Positions 16,747 through 25,289 of a stretch of DNA of 64,000 bases are shown piece after piece. This DNA is from Ga0077536 sp035325705. Its GTDB lineage: Bacteria; Pseudomonadota; Gammaproteobacteria; Ga0077536. The notes beneath the pieces were generated by a model. The model did no database searches, was not told the DNA's origin, and saw only the letters and a list, made by a program, of their open reading frames with translations. The position numbers were made by a program, and so were the translations under genes. The stretch is from NCBI GenBank assembly GCA_035325705.1, contig DAOKZI010000008.1, forward strand, positions 1 through 64,000, in the 5' to 3' direction. Position 1 is the stretch's first letter. Each line of letters starts with the position of its first letter.

Positions 16747-17646
16747 GTGACGGAAACGAGCAAGCCCGGTGCCTCAGCGCTCGAGCGAGGGGCGCCGGGC
16801 AGGGCGGCCGCGGCGTGGGGAGCTCCCCCGGCCGCGGCCTGCCCGAGTCTGACGAGTCGGGAATTCGGGCTGTTTCGCGATTGGCTCTATCGATCGGCCG
16901 GTATCAGCCTCGCCGAGCACAAGCGAACGCTGGTGGCCGCCAGGCTGCTCAAGCGCGTACAGCAACTCGGCGCGGGAAGTTATGGGGAATACTTTCATCT
17001 GCTGATGAACGGGGACTCGGCGGACGAGCTGCAGGTGGCCCTCGATTTGCTCACCACCAACGAAACGTATTTTTTTCGCGAGCCGAAACACTTCGATTAT
17101 CTGCGCGAGGAGATCCTGCCGCGGCGCTCGGGCGACCGGCCGTTTCGCGTATGGAGCGCTGCCTCTTCGTCGGGTGAGGAGGCCTACACTATCGCCATGG
17201 TGCTTGCCGAGGTCATGGGCTTAGGCGCGCCCTGGGAGATACTCGGCTCGGACATCAGCTCGCGCGTGCTGGCCATGGCGCGCAGCGCGCGCTATGGGCT
17301 TGCACGCGCCACCGGCATTCCCAAGGACTACCTCGCCAAGTACTGCCTGAAGGGCATCGGACGGCAGAGCGGCAGCTTGCTCATCGATCGTCCCTTGCGC
17401 GAGCGCGTGTCCTTCCGTTCGATCAATCTCAACGCCGCGCTGCCCGAGATCGGCACGTTCGACGTCGTGTTTCTGCGCAACGTGATGATCTATTTCGATC
17501 TGGACACCAAGCGCAAGGTGGTGGCCCGCATCCTGCCTCACCTGCGTCCCGGCGGCTATTTGATCTTGAGCCACGCCGAGAATCTCCACGGCGTCACGGA
17601 CGCGGTCGAGCCGATCGAGCCGTCGATCTTCCGCAGGCCGGCGTGA
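16747..17646 (+). CDS. cheR: chemotaxis protein methyltransferase CheR
   Basis: 299 residues from GTG 16747. The N-terminal helical domain (~35-105) ends in NETYFFREPKHFDYL; the SAM-binding domain has FRVWSAASSSGEEAYTIAM and VVFLRNVMIYFD, both diagnostic of CheR. It methylates glutamates of the receptors for adaptation. The first ~30 residues are Ala/Gly-rich and probably disordered. A GAGGGG overlaps the end of cheW. Confidence 0.95.
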   Translation: MTETSKPGASALERGAPGRAAAAWGAPPAAACPSLTSREFGLFRDWLYRSAGISLAEHKRTLVAARLLKRVQQLGAGSYGEYFHLLMNGDSADELQVALDLLTTNETYFFREPKHFDYLREEILPRRSGDRPFRVWSAASSSGEEAYTIAMVLAEVMGLGAPWEILGSDISSRVLAMARSARYGLARATGIPKDYLAKYCLKGIGRQSGSLLIDRPLRERVSFRSINLNAALPEIGTFDVVFLRNVMIYFDLDTKRKVVARILPHLRPGGYLILSHAENLHGVTDAVEPIEPSIFRRPA

Positions 17647-17649
17647 CAC

Positions 17650-18174
17650 ATGCGCGGCCAGGACGAGCGCTCTACCGAGATCTTCCTGCTGCCGGGGCAG
17701 GCCTGCTTCGCCGGACCGACCACTCGCGTCAAGACGCTGCTCGGATCCTGCGTCGCGCTGACGATGTGGCATCCGCTGCTGCGCGTCGGCGGTATGTGTC
17801 ACTTCCTGCTCCCGACTCGGGTCGACGCCTGCGCCGGGCCGCTCGATGGCCGCTATGGCGACGAGGCGCTGCGCATCCTGCTGGCGCATGCGGCAAGATG
17901 CAGCGCAGAGCCGCAGCACTTCGAGGTCAAGCTTTTCGGCGGCAGCGTGGTCTCGGGCAGTGCCCGCACCGCGCAAGCGTCCGTCGGCGCGAAGAACATC
18001 GCCTGTGCGCGCCGGCTCTGCGCGGCGTTCGATCTGCGGATCGCCGGCGAGCATACCGGCGGCACCGGTCACCGCAGCCTCAGCATGGATCTCCGAGACG
18101 GTCGCGTGTGGGTGCGGTACAGCGCGCCGTCGATTCTCGAGCGTAAGCGTCCCAGCGTGAGGAGGACAGGGTGA
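17650..18174 (+). CDS. cheD: chemoreceptor glutamine deamidase CheD
   Basis: 174 residues. Catalytic Cys34 in TLLGSCVAL and His51 in GGMCHFLLP keep the 17-residue spacing of the characterised enzyme, and FEVKLFGGS with GAKNI complete the family pattern. CheD deamidates receptor glutamines and can modulate CheC-type phosphatases; no cheC is nearby. It begins 3 bases after cheR, and its TGA overlaps the cheB GTG (GTGA), so the two are coupled. Confidence 0.93.
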   Translation: MRGQDERSTEIFLLPGQACFAGPTTRVKTLLGSCVALTMWHPLLRVGGMCHFLLPTRVDACAGPLDGRYGDEALRILLAHAARCSAEPQHFEVKLFGGSVVSGSARTAQASVGAKNIACARRLCAAFDLRIAGEHTGGTGHRSLSMDLRDGRVWVRYSAPSILERKRPSVRRTG

Positions 18175-19253
18175 GCAGCATCAATGTGATCGTGGTCGAT
18201 GACTCCGCCGTCGTCAGGCAGGTGATGAGCGAGGCGCTCGCCCGCGACCCGAGCATCCGCGTGATCGCCGCCGTGGCGGATCCCTTGTTCGCGCTCGAGC
18301 GGATGAAGTCCAAGTGGCCGGACGTGATAGTCACGGACGTCGAGATGCCGAGGATGGACGGCATCAGCTTCGTCAGAAAAGTGATGTCCGAGAAGCCGAC
18401 GCCCATCGTCGTCTGCTCGTCTCTGACCGAGAAGGGCGCCGAAACGACGATGCAGGTCCTCGCCGCGGGCGCCGTGCACGTCGTCACCAAGCCGCGCATG
18501 AACGTGAAAACGTTTCTTCAGCAGTCCACCGACGACTTGATCGACGCGGTCAAGGCCGCCGCACGAGCGCGGGTCAATAAACTGCGCTGCGCGCCGCAGC
18601 AGCGTGAAAGGGCCGCGCCGAAGCACACCGTGGATGCGATACTGCCGCCGCCCGACGCGGCGGCGATGGTCCGAACGACCGAGCACATCGTCGCGATCGG
18701 GACTTCCACCGGCGGCACGCAGGCGCTCGAGGTGGTGCTCTCGGCGCTGCCGCGGGTATCGCCGGGGCTGGTCATCGTCCAGCACATGCCCGAGCAGTTC
18801 ACGGCCGCGTTTGCCCATCGTCTCGACGGCCTGTGCCAGATAGAGGTGCGCGAAGCCAGGAGCAACGATCGCGTCATTCCGGGGCGGGCGCTGATCGCAC
18901 CGGGCGGGAAGCACATGGTGCTCAAGCGCAGCGGCGCGCAGTATCACGTGGAGGTCATCGACGGGCCGCTCGTGAACCGGCATCGTCCGTCGGTGGACGT
19001 GCTGTTTCGTTCGGTGGCGAGAGCGGCGGGGGCCAATGCGCTGGGCATCATCATGACGGGCATGGGCGACGATGGTGCACGCGGCTTGCGCGACATGCGC
19101 GACGCCAAGGCGCACACCATTGCCCAGGACGAGGAAAGCTGCGTCGTCTACGGCATGCCGAAGGAGGCGGTCAAGCTCGACGCCGCCGCCGACATAGTGC
19201 CGCTGGGCGGAATCGCGGCCGCCATCCAGGCCTTTGGGGCGCTGAACCGGTAG
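18171..19253 (+). CDS. cheB: chemotaxis methylesterase CheB
   Basis: 360 residues. Receiver domain at 1-130 with D10-D11 and acceptor Asp56 (VTDVEMPRMDG); a linker; then the methylesterase domain from ~168 with Ser in IGTSTGGTQAL, His in IVQHMPEQF and Asp in TGMGDDGARG, the complete catalytic triad. It removes receptor methyl groups when phosphorylated by CheA. GTG start overlaps the cheD stop. Last gene of the operon. Confidence 0.95.
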   Translation: MSSINVIVVDDSAVVRQVMSEALARDPSIRVIAAVADPLFALERMKSKWPDVIVTDVEMPRMDGISFVRKVMSEKPTPIVVCSSLTEKGAETTMQVLAAGAVHVVTKPRMNVKTFLQQSTDDLIDAVKAAARARVNKLRCAPQQRERAAPKHTVDAILPPPDAAAMVRTTEHIVAIGTSTGGTQALEVVLSALPRVSPGLVIVQHMPEQFTAAFAHRLDGLCQIEVREARSNDRVIPGRALIAPGGKHMVLKRSGAQYHVEVIDGPLVNRHRPSVDVLFRSVARAAGANALGIIMTGMGDDGARGLRDMRDAKAHTIAQDEESCVVYGMPKEAVKLDAAADIVPLGGIAAAIQAFGALNR

Positions 19254-19346
19254 CAATGGCGAGATCCCGGAGGTGAAGCGGTGACGCGGCGCGGACGGCT
19301 TTCCCGGCGCGTAGCCGCCTCGTTGCCACGACCGGCTTGTCTGGGA

Positions 19347-19613
19347 TCAGCACAGCAGGAGCTCGTCGTCGAAGGCGATCCGGAATGCGGTCTGGAACGA
19401 GCACCCGCTCGCCATGACGATGGCGTAGAAATGCACGCGACGCGTCCAGTTCGACAACCTGACGATGCCGTGGGTCCGCAGCATGCCGCCGATCACCTCG
19501 GCCTGGGACACGGGGGTCGAAGGGACGAGCTGCAGTACCGCAAAGTCGTCCTCGTCGATGCGGACGATGGCCCGATGTCTGTCTTCCAGCGTGAGTACGA
19601 CTTCGCCTCGCAT
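19347..19613 (-). CDS. small hypothetical protein
   Basis: 88 residues from ATG 19613, with GGGAG a few bases upstream. The chain is acidic at first (LTLEDRHRAIVRIDEDDFAVLQL), then has a SNWTRRVHFYAIVMASGCSF segment; no signal peptide or clear membrane helix. I do not recognise the family. It is convergent with cheB and divergent from the PAS kinase. A longer in-frame version to 19760 adds a Pro/Arg-rich stretch and is less likely. Confidence 0.45.
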   Translation of the reverse strand: MRGEVVLTLEDRHRAIVRIDEDDFAVLQLVPSTPVSQAEVIGGMLRTHGIVRLSNWTRRVHFYAIVMASGCSFQTAFRIAFDDELLLC

Positions 19614-19777
19614 GCCTGCTCCCTCGTCCGCCGGCGGCGGCGCGTCTGGACCGGATTGCCGATGACCGTCGGTGCCCGGCAAACGGGGGCTGGCACGCAA
19701 GGCTCTAGCGAGCGGGCTAGGCTTGCGAATAATCTTATTCGGATGAAGGTTATACGCCAAATCGATTTACGCGCCGC

Positions 19778-22216
19778 GTGCCCGGTTCGAGCGCGCGCGG
19801 CCGCACCCGTCTCCTCGTTCGCCCAAGGACGGGCACGCGAGCAGCGACTTTGAATGCTCCTGGCGCCGAGCTGCGGCCGTCCGATTGTGAGGATCTGGCG
19901 GCGCCCGCGCTCGAGCTCGCGGGGATCGGCGTATGGGAGGTCATACTCGGCGATCGGCCGCCGCGCTGGTCGGCCGCCCTCTATCGCTTGCTCGGGGAAA
20001 CGCCGTACGCGCAGCCGCCGGCGTCGGCGCGCTACAACCGCGCCATCCATCCCGAGGACTGCGCTGCCGTTCGCCACGCGCGCCGCGAGGGCATCCGCGA
20101 TTGCAGGCCCTATGCGATCGTCTACCGATTGCGCGTGGACGAGGCGGTCAAGTGCGTGCAGGAGCGCGGGACGCTGCGACAGGGAGAGGACGGCGCACGC
20201 AGCCAGCTCCGCGTTGTGCAGGAAGTCACACCCGGCTTCGAGTGCGTGCGCGACTGCGCGCTGGCCGCCGCCGCGAGTCCGGCGCTGAATCCCGCCGAAG
20301 ACGCGGTGCGCCGTCTGGCCGCGATCGTGCGCAACTCGCCGCACTACATCGGCTACTCCGATCTCGATGCCCGGATCCAGTTCGTCAACGAAGCCGGACT
20401 GCGCATGTTCGGCCTGCCCGCGGAGGAGGTGCTCGGCTCTTATACGCAGCGCTTCTTCGAAGAGCCCGCTCGCTCGTACTTCGACGAATGCGTACTGCCC
20501 TGCGTGATGGCGCGCGGCGCGTGGACCGGCGACATCGCGATACGCAATCAAGTGACGGGCATCGATACGCTGGTCCACGGCACGGTGTTCCGGATCGACG
20601 ACGAGATTACCGGCGAACCGCTGCACCTCGCGGCGGTGGCGCAGGACGTCACCGAGCTGCGCCGGGCCGAGGCGCAGCTCGACGCCGCGAACCGCAAGCT
20701 GCAGACGGTGCTGTCGAGCTGTCCGGTGGTGCTGTGGAGCGCAGATCCGAGCGGCATGATACGCTTGGCCCAAGGTCGGGATCTGACCTTCGGCACGGAG
20801 CCGCCGAAAACTTTCATCGGGACCAACGTGTTCGAACGCTTCGCGCACGACGCGCGGCTCACCGAGTCCTTCCGCAAGGTTCAAGGCGGATTGCGCGCCG
20901 AGGCCGAGTGCGAAGTCGCGGGGAGAATCTTCCATCTGCTCATGACGCCCGTACTGGCCGCCGACGGCTCGGTGAGCAGCATCGCCGGGGTGTCGGTCGA
21001 CATCACGGACAGCCGCCGGGCGCAGCGCGAGTTGAGCCGAGCCTACGCGGTGAACCGCGCGATCCTCGCCGCCATCCGCGACATCGTCTATGTGACCGAC
21101 GCGGATTTCCGCCTGCGCTGGTGGAATCCGCGGGTCGAAGACATGCTCGGCCTGGACGGAGACGCGCTGCGCGGTCGCCACTTGCTCGACTTCGCCGACC
21201 ACGAGGAAGTCCCGCGCATCCAGCAGGCGCTCGAACGCGCGATGCGCGAGGGCTCGGTCTCCCTGGAGGCGAGCGTCCGCCTGGCCGGCGGCCTGGTTCC
21301 GCATCATCACGTCGTCGTGCGCATGCACGACGAGAACGGCGTGGTGACGGGCGTGTGCGGCGTCGCGCGCGACGCCACCGAGCAGATACGCAGCCGGGAC
21401 GAGCTCGAACGGCTGGTCGAATTGCGCACGCAGGAGCTCAATGCGGCCCGCTTGAAAGCCGAGGCGGCGGCCAATGCGAAAGGCGAGTTTCTGTCCCGCA
21501 TGAGTCACGAACTGCGTACGCCGCTGAACGCCATTCTCGGTTTTGCGCAGCTCCTGAGCTCGGACGTCGAACGGCCTCTCACCGCGGAACAGCGCGAAGA
21601 CGTGGCCTTCATCGAGTCCGCGGGCCGTCATTTGCTCGCGCTGATCAACGAGGTGCTCGATCTATCGAGATTCGAGCGCGAAGCCCATGCGCTGGATCTG
21701 GGCCGCGTGGATCTCGCGCGCGAGCTGGCGAACTGTGTCGCCCTGCTGCGGCCCATCGCGCAGGAGCGCGGCATTCGGATCGAGCTCGCCGCCGGAGCCT
21801 GCGAGGTGCTGGCCGAGCCGACTCGGCTGCGGCAGGTGCTGATCAATCTGTTGAGCAACGCGATCAAATACAACCGGCCGGCCGGCAGCGTCCGGCTCGA
21901 GTGGATGGAGTCCGTATTCGGCCGCAAACGGCTCTGCGTCACGGACACGGGACCGGGCGTTCCGTCCGGCGCGCTCCAATCGCTGTTCGAGCCCTTCGTG
22001 CGTCTCGTGGATGCCGAAGGATCGATCGAAGGCACCGGCATGGGCCTCACGGTCGCGAAGGCGCTGATCGAGCAAATGGGCGGCGCCATCGGCGTCGAGA
22101 GCGAATGCGGTCGAGGATCGACTTTCTGGATCGAGTTGCCCGCCGTCGGCGCGGACGAGAAGCAGGCGCGTTCACCGCGCCGTGAGACGGAAGCCGCACG
22201 CGATGCGGCCCGATGA
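19778..22216 (+). CDS. multi-PAS sensor histidine kinase
   Basis: Up to 812 residues. Four PAS-like segments are visible: ~45-140 (weak), 175-300, 300-425 and 425-535, the middle ones with clear PAS/PAC endings (VAQDVTELRRAE, VSVDITDSRRAQ, VARDATEQIRSR). A HisKA domain with phospho-His in SHELRTPLNAILGF follows near residue 575, then HATPase_c with LLSNAIKYNRP and GTGMGLTVAKAL. No membrane segment, so it senses an internal signal. The start is uncertain: GTG 19778 or TTG 19850 are candidates. The REC-ANTAR gene 22 bases downstream is the likely partner. Confidence 0.88.
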   Translation: MPGSSARGRTRLLVRPRTGTRAATLNAPGAELRPSDCEDLAAPALELAGIGVWEVILGDRPPRWSAALYRLLGETPYAQPPASARYNRAIHPEDCAAVRHARREGIRDCRPYAIVYRLRVDEAVKCVQERGTLRQGEDGARSQLRVVQEVTPGFECVRDCALAAAASPALNPAEDAVRRLAAIVRNSPHYIGYSDLDARIQFVNEAGLRMFGLPAEEVLGSYTQRFFEEPARSYFDECVLPCVMARGAWTGDIAIRNQVTGIDTLVHGTVFRIDDEITGEPLHLAAVAQDVTELRRAEAQLDAANRKLQTVLSSCPVVLWSADPSGMIRLAQGRDLTFGTEPPKTFIGTNVFERFAHDARLTESFRKVQGGLRAEAECEVAGRIFHLLMTPVLAADGSVSSIAGVSVDITDSRRAQRELSRAYAVNRAILAAIRDIVYVTDADFRLRWWNPRVEDMLGLDGDALRGRHLLDFADHEEVPRIQQALERAMREGSVSLEASVRLAGGLVPHHHVVVRMHDENGVVTGVCGVARDATEQIRSRDELERLVELRTQELNAARLKAEAAANAKGEFLSRMSHELRTPLNAILGFAQLLSSDVERPLTAEQREDVAFIESAGRHLLALINEVLDLSRFEREAHALDLGRVDLARELANCVALLRPIAQERGIRIELAAGACEVLAEPTRLRQVLINLLSNAIKYNRPAGSVRLEWMESVFGRKRLCVTDTGPGVPSGALQSLFEPFVRLVDAEGSIEGTGMGLTVAKALIEQMGGAIGVESECGRGSTFWIELPAVGADEKQARSPRRETEAARDAAR

Positions 22217-22238
22217 ATCATCGAGCAAGGGGGATACG

Positions 22239-22856
22239 ATGAAGCGCGAACCGATACGCCGAGTCATGCTGGTCGAAGACGATCGCCTCGTCGCCGCGGG
22301 CACCCGCGCCGAGCTCGAGCGCGAAGCGGTCCACACGACGGTCGCCCATTCGAGCGCGGATGCCCTCAGCGCGCTCGACGAGGGATTGAAGGTCGACTTC
22401 GCGCTGGTGGACTACGGCCTGCCGGATCAGAGCGGCGCGGCCTTGGGCCGCATGCTGCTCGAGCGCCATCGTCTGCCCTTCGCCTTCCTCACCGGCCGTT
22501 CGGATACGGAGACCGTGCGGGACGCGGCGTCGAGCGGCGCCGTCGGCTTCGTGCTCAAGCCGGCCACGGCGCGCGAGGTCCTCGCCGTCATCGAGACCGG
22601 CCTCGCGCGCGCCGCCGAACTGATGGCGCTGACCGAACATGCGCGGCAACTGGCGGACGGACGGCGCACCGCGAATCTCGCCAGCGGCATCGTGATGGAG
22701 CGCTTCGGTCTCAGCGAAGAGGAAAGCACGCGCGTCGTGCGCTACTTCGCGCGCAGCAATCGCATACCGCTGGAAGAAGCGGCGCAGCGCATCGTCGATC
22801 GCCGCGGCTCTCTCGAGCTGTTGAGCGCGATGAGCAGGATGCTCGAACGAGCTTGA
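22239..22856 (+). CDS. response regulator with ANTAR RNA-binding output
   Basis: 205 residues. Receiver domain with E13-D14-D15 and acceptor Asp58 (LVDYGLPDQSG), the switch Thr in FLTGRSD and Lys in VLKPAT. From ~140 an ANTAR-type three-helix domain: TANLASGIVMERFGLSEEES then RIPLEEAAQRIVD. ANTAR proteins bind paired RNA hairpins and prevent transcription termination. AAGGGGGA precedes ATG 22239. It sits directly after a PAS kinase and before a gene whose leader has twin hairpins (22971-23016). Confidence 0.88.
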   Translation: MKREPIRRVMLVEDDRLVAAGTRAELEREAVHTTVAHSSADALSALDEGLKVDFALVDYGLPDQSGAALGRMLLERHRLPFAFLTGRSDTETVRDAASSGAVGFVLKPATAREVLAVIETGLARAAELMALTEHARQLADGRRTANLASGIVMERFGLSEEESTRVVRYFARSNRIPLEEAAQRIVDRRGSLELLSAMSRMLERA

Positions 22857-22923
22857 GCAGGCGTCTGTTGCGAAAAATCATTGTAAGAACGGCAAATGAA
22901 TCGGAGGGCATCGCTCGCTTCAT

Positions 22924-22951
22924 TAAAGTGCAAAGTCCAAGCTGCCGAATA
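22924..22951 (+). promoter_or_regulatory. candidate sigma-28 promoter of the GGDEF-EAL gene
   Basis: TAAAGTGC (22924-22931), 12-base spacer, GCCGAATA (22944-22951). The -35-like half matches TAAAGT and the -10-like half GCCGA exactly, and the spacing equals that of the candidate at 10117. A start near 22959 would give a leader of about 175 bases. Confidence 0.5.
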
Positions 22952-22970
22952 ATCGTCGAAGACAGTAAGC

Positions 22971-23016
22971 GCCTCCCGAGCGAGGCCTTATGCTCACCGC
23001 CTCCTTCGACCGAGGC
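22971..23016 (+). promoter_or_regulatory. tandem leader hairpins between the ANTAR gene and the GGDEF-EAL gene
   Basis: Two hairpins use the same 5-bp stem, GCCTC / GAGGC: 22971-22986 with a six-base loop (CCGAGC) and 22999-23016 with an eight-base loop (CTTCGACC), 12 bases apart. Paired hairpins are the known type of ANTAR target, but the loops do not match the described A1/G4 hexaloop rule and no T-rich terminator follows. Function is therefore conjecture. Confidence 0.3.
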
Positions 23017-23132
23017 AGGTTCCAGCCCAACGCCCCCGCACCGCGTCGGAACGTCTGCAGACGCCATCATTCAGAGCGACATTCACGCGACGGCCCATGT
23101 CGTCGTCGCCGGACATATCGAAGGGGGTCTAC

Positions 23133-25289
23133 ATGAGGCAGGAAGAGGCGGGCCGGCAAGATCGCGTGCCGCCGGTGGCGGTCGGTGAGTCGGTCGTCGA
23201 AGCGATGCCGGACGGCGTGCTGCTCGTCGATGGGGGCGGCACGATTCGATACGCCAACTTCGCGGCGAGCCGCCTGTTCAAATACGCGAAAGACGAGCTG
23301 ATCGGGCGCGACGTGTCGTCCCTGGTGCCGGCGCCGGTGCGCGCGCGACACGCCGGCCACGTGTCCGGCTATGCACGCCAGCGCGTCGCGCGGCCGATGG
23401 GCAAGTCGGCCGATCTGCGCGCCGTCGATCGCGACGGCCGCGAGTTTCCCGTCGACATCGATCTGAGCCCCATCGACGTCGACGGCACGGCCTTCGTCTG
23501 CGTCACGGTGCGCGACGTCTCCGAGCGCATGGCCGCGCTGCGCACGGCGCGCGAACAGGAGCGGCGGCTCCGCGCGCTGTTCGACGAGAATCCCTGCATA
23601 CTCTTCACGCTCGAGGAGACCTACCGGATCTGCGAGATCAACGATTACGGACGCGATTTCTTCGCCGCCCACAGCAGCCAGGGCCTGATCGACGCGCAGC
23701 TCTTGGATTTCGTCTATGCGGCGGATCGCGCCGCGGTGCGCGCATCGCTCGAGCGCGCCAGCGCGCGGCCGGGCGAGGTCGCCCAGGTTCACTGCCGGAT
23801 CGCCTCCGATCGGACCTGGGACTGCTGGCTGCAGCTCACGATCCGGGTCTTCTGCCGTGAGGATGGACGTCGCTATGCGCTGGTGGTCGCGGAAGACATC
23901 ACCAAGCGCCTGCAACTGTCGAAGAAGCTGTCCTATCAGGCGACGCACGACGCGTTGACGGGCCTCGTCAATCGCCTCGGTTTCGAGCAGCGGATACAGC
24001 AACTGCTCGATGCCGGCTCCGACGACGGCGCCATGCACACGCTGTGCTTCATCGATCTGGATCAGTTCAAAGTGATCAACGACACCTGCGGCCACACCGC
24101 GGGCGATCAGTTGCTGCGCGAAGTGGCCAGGGTGCTGCGTGCCGGCGGCCGCCGTGCCGACATCATCGCCCGGCTCGGCGGCGACGAGTTCGCGCTCGTC
24201 TTTCCGGACTGCGACTCGAGCCGCGCGCAGGCGCTGATCGATCGCATCGCCGCCAGAGTGCGCGCAATCCGCTTCAATTGGTCCGAGTTCACTTTCTCGG
24301 TGGGTATGAGCGTCGGGCTCGTGGAATTCCGCTGTGGCGCGCATCGGCTGGTCGACATCCTGCAAAAGGCGGATGCGGCCTGCTATGCGGCCAAGGAGCG
24401 CGGACGCGGGCGCGCGCTCGTCTACGAGGAGCACGACGTGGAGCTGCGCCGTACCCAGTCCGCGTCGCACTGGGCCGCGAAGCTCCAGCGCGCAATCGAC
24501 GAGGACGAGCTCGAGCTGTGGGGACAGCCGATCGTCCCGGTCCACGCTTGCCCGCAGCAGCGGCCGAAAGTCGAGGTGCTCCTGCGCCTGCGCGGCAGAG
24601 ACGGCGTCGTGATCCCGCCGTCGGAGTTCCTGCCCGCGGCCGAACGCTTCGGCCTGGCACCAAAGATAGATCTCTGGGTCATAGAGCGTGCGCTCGACTG
24701 GATCGATGCCCAGGGAGAGGCCGCGTGCCCGTCATGCAGCATCAATCTGTCCGGTCAGTCGCTCAGCAGCCCGGAGTTCGTGAGCGCCGTGTGCCGGCTG
24801 CTGGCAAACCGCGGCGCGAAGACCCCCATCGTGTTCGAAGTGACGGAGACGGCCGCAATCAGCAATTTCGACGCCGCGTTACATCTGATGTCCAGCCTCA
24901 AGGCCTACGGATGCGAGTTCGCGCTCGACGACTTCGGTACCGGCATGACCTCGTTCGCGTATCTGAAGAACATCCCGGCCGAGTACATCAAGATCGCGGG
25001 CAGCTTCATCCGCAACATCTGCGCCGAGTCCCTCGACTACATGATCGTCCAGTCCATCGTGAACATCGCCAAATCGCTGAGCCGGCATACGATTGCAGAG
25101 TTCGTCGAAAGCGCGGACGTGCTCGCGACGCTGCGGGAGCTCGGCGTCGACTTCGTGCAAGGCTATCTGATGGGACGTCCCGTGCCGCTGTCCGAGCTGC
25201 ACGCCGCGCCGGCCTGGTGTCCCGCGCCCGCCGCGCCGCCCGCGCCGGCGGGCGATACGGCGCGGGCGACGATCGGGGCGCTGGACTGA
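23133..25289 (+). CDS. PAS-PAS-GGDEF-EAL c-di-GMP signalling protein
   Basis: 718 residues from ATG 23133, chosen over ATG 23097 because AAGGGGG lies 7 bases upstream. Two PAS domains (~18-135, 140-255), GGDEF (~265-430) with intact RLGGDEFALVF, then EAL (~445-700). The EAL signature is EVL (KVEVLLRLRG), but NLSG, FEVTE, ALDDFGTG, the Lys of YIKIAGSF and the Glu of AEFVESAD are kept, so phosphodiesterase activity is plausible alongside cyclase activity. No membrane segment. The next gene starts inside its stop codon. Confidence 0.92.
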   Translation: MRQEEAGRQDRVPPVAVGESVVEAMPDGVLLVDGGGTIRYANFAASRLFKYAKDELIGRDVSSLVPAPVRARHAGHVSGYARQRVARPMGKSADLRAVDRDGREFPVDIDLSPIDVDGTAFVCVTVRDVSERMAALRTAREQERRLRALFDENPCILFTLEETYRICEINDYGRDFFAAHSSQGLIDAQLLDFVYAADRAAVRASLERASARPGEVAQVHCRIASDRTWDCWLQLTIRVFCREDGRRYALVVAEDITKRLQLSKKLSYQATHDALTGLVNRLGFEQRIQQLLDAGSDDGAMHTLCFIDLDQFKVINDTCGHTAGDQLLREVARVLRAGGRRADIIARLGGDEFALVFPDCDSSRAQALIDRIAARVRAIRFNWSEFTFSVGMSVGLVEFRCGAHRLVDILQKADAACYAAKERGRGRALVYEEHDVELRRTQSASHWAAKLQRAIDEDELELWGQPIVPVHACPQQRPKVEVLLRLRGRDGVVIPPSEFLPAAERFGLAPKIDLWVIERALDWIDAQGEAACPSCSINLSGQSLSSPEFVSAVCRLLANRGAKTPIVFEVTETAAISNFDAALHLMSSLKAYGCEFALDDFGTGMTSFAYLKNIPAEYIKIAGSFIRNICAESLDYMIVQSIVNIAKSLSRHTIAEFVESADVLATLRELGVDFVQGYLMGRPVPLSELHAAPAWCPAPAAPPAPAGDTARATIGALD

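Noticed and set aside
19778..22185. Second long plus-strand frame (750 codons) across the PAS kinase
   Set aside because: It is Arg-rich, has no domains, and runs in another frame of a gene with clear PAS, HisKA and HATPase motifs.
24044..25288. Extension of the HisKA_2 kinase frame upstream across the GGDEF-EAL gene
   Set aside because: The in-frame upstream part is low-complexity Arg/Ala sequence; the true start is ATG 25289 overlapping the previous stop.
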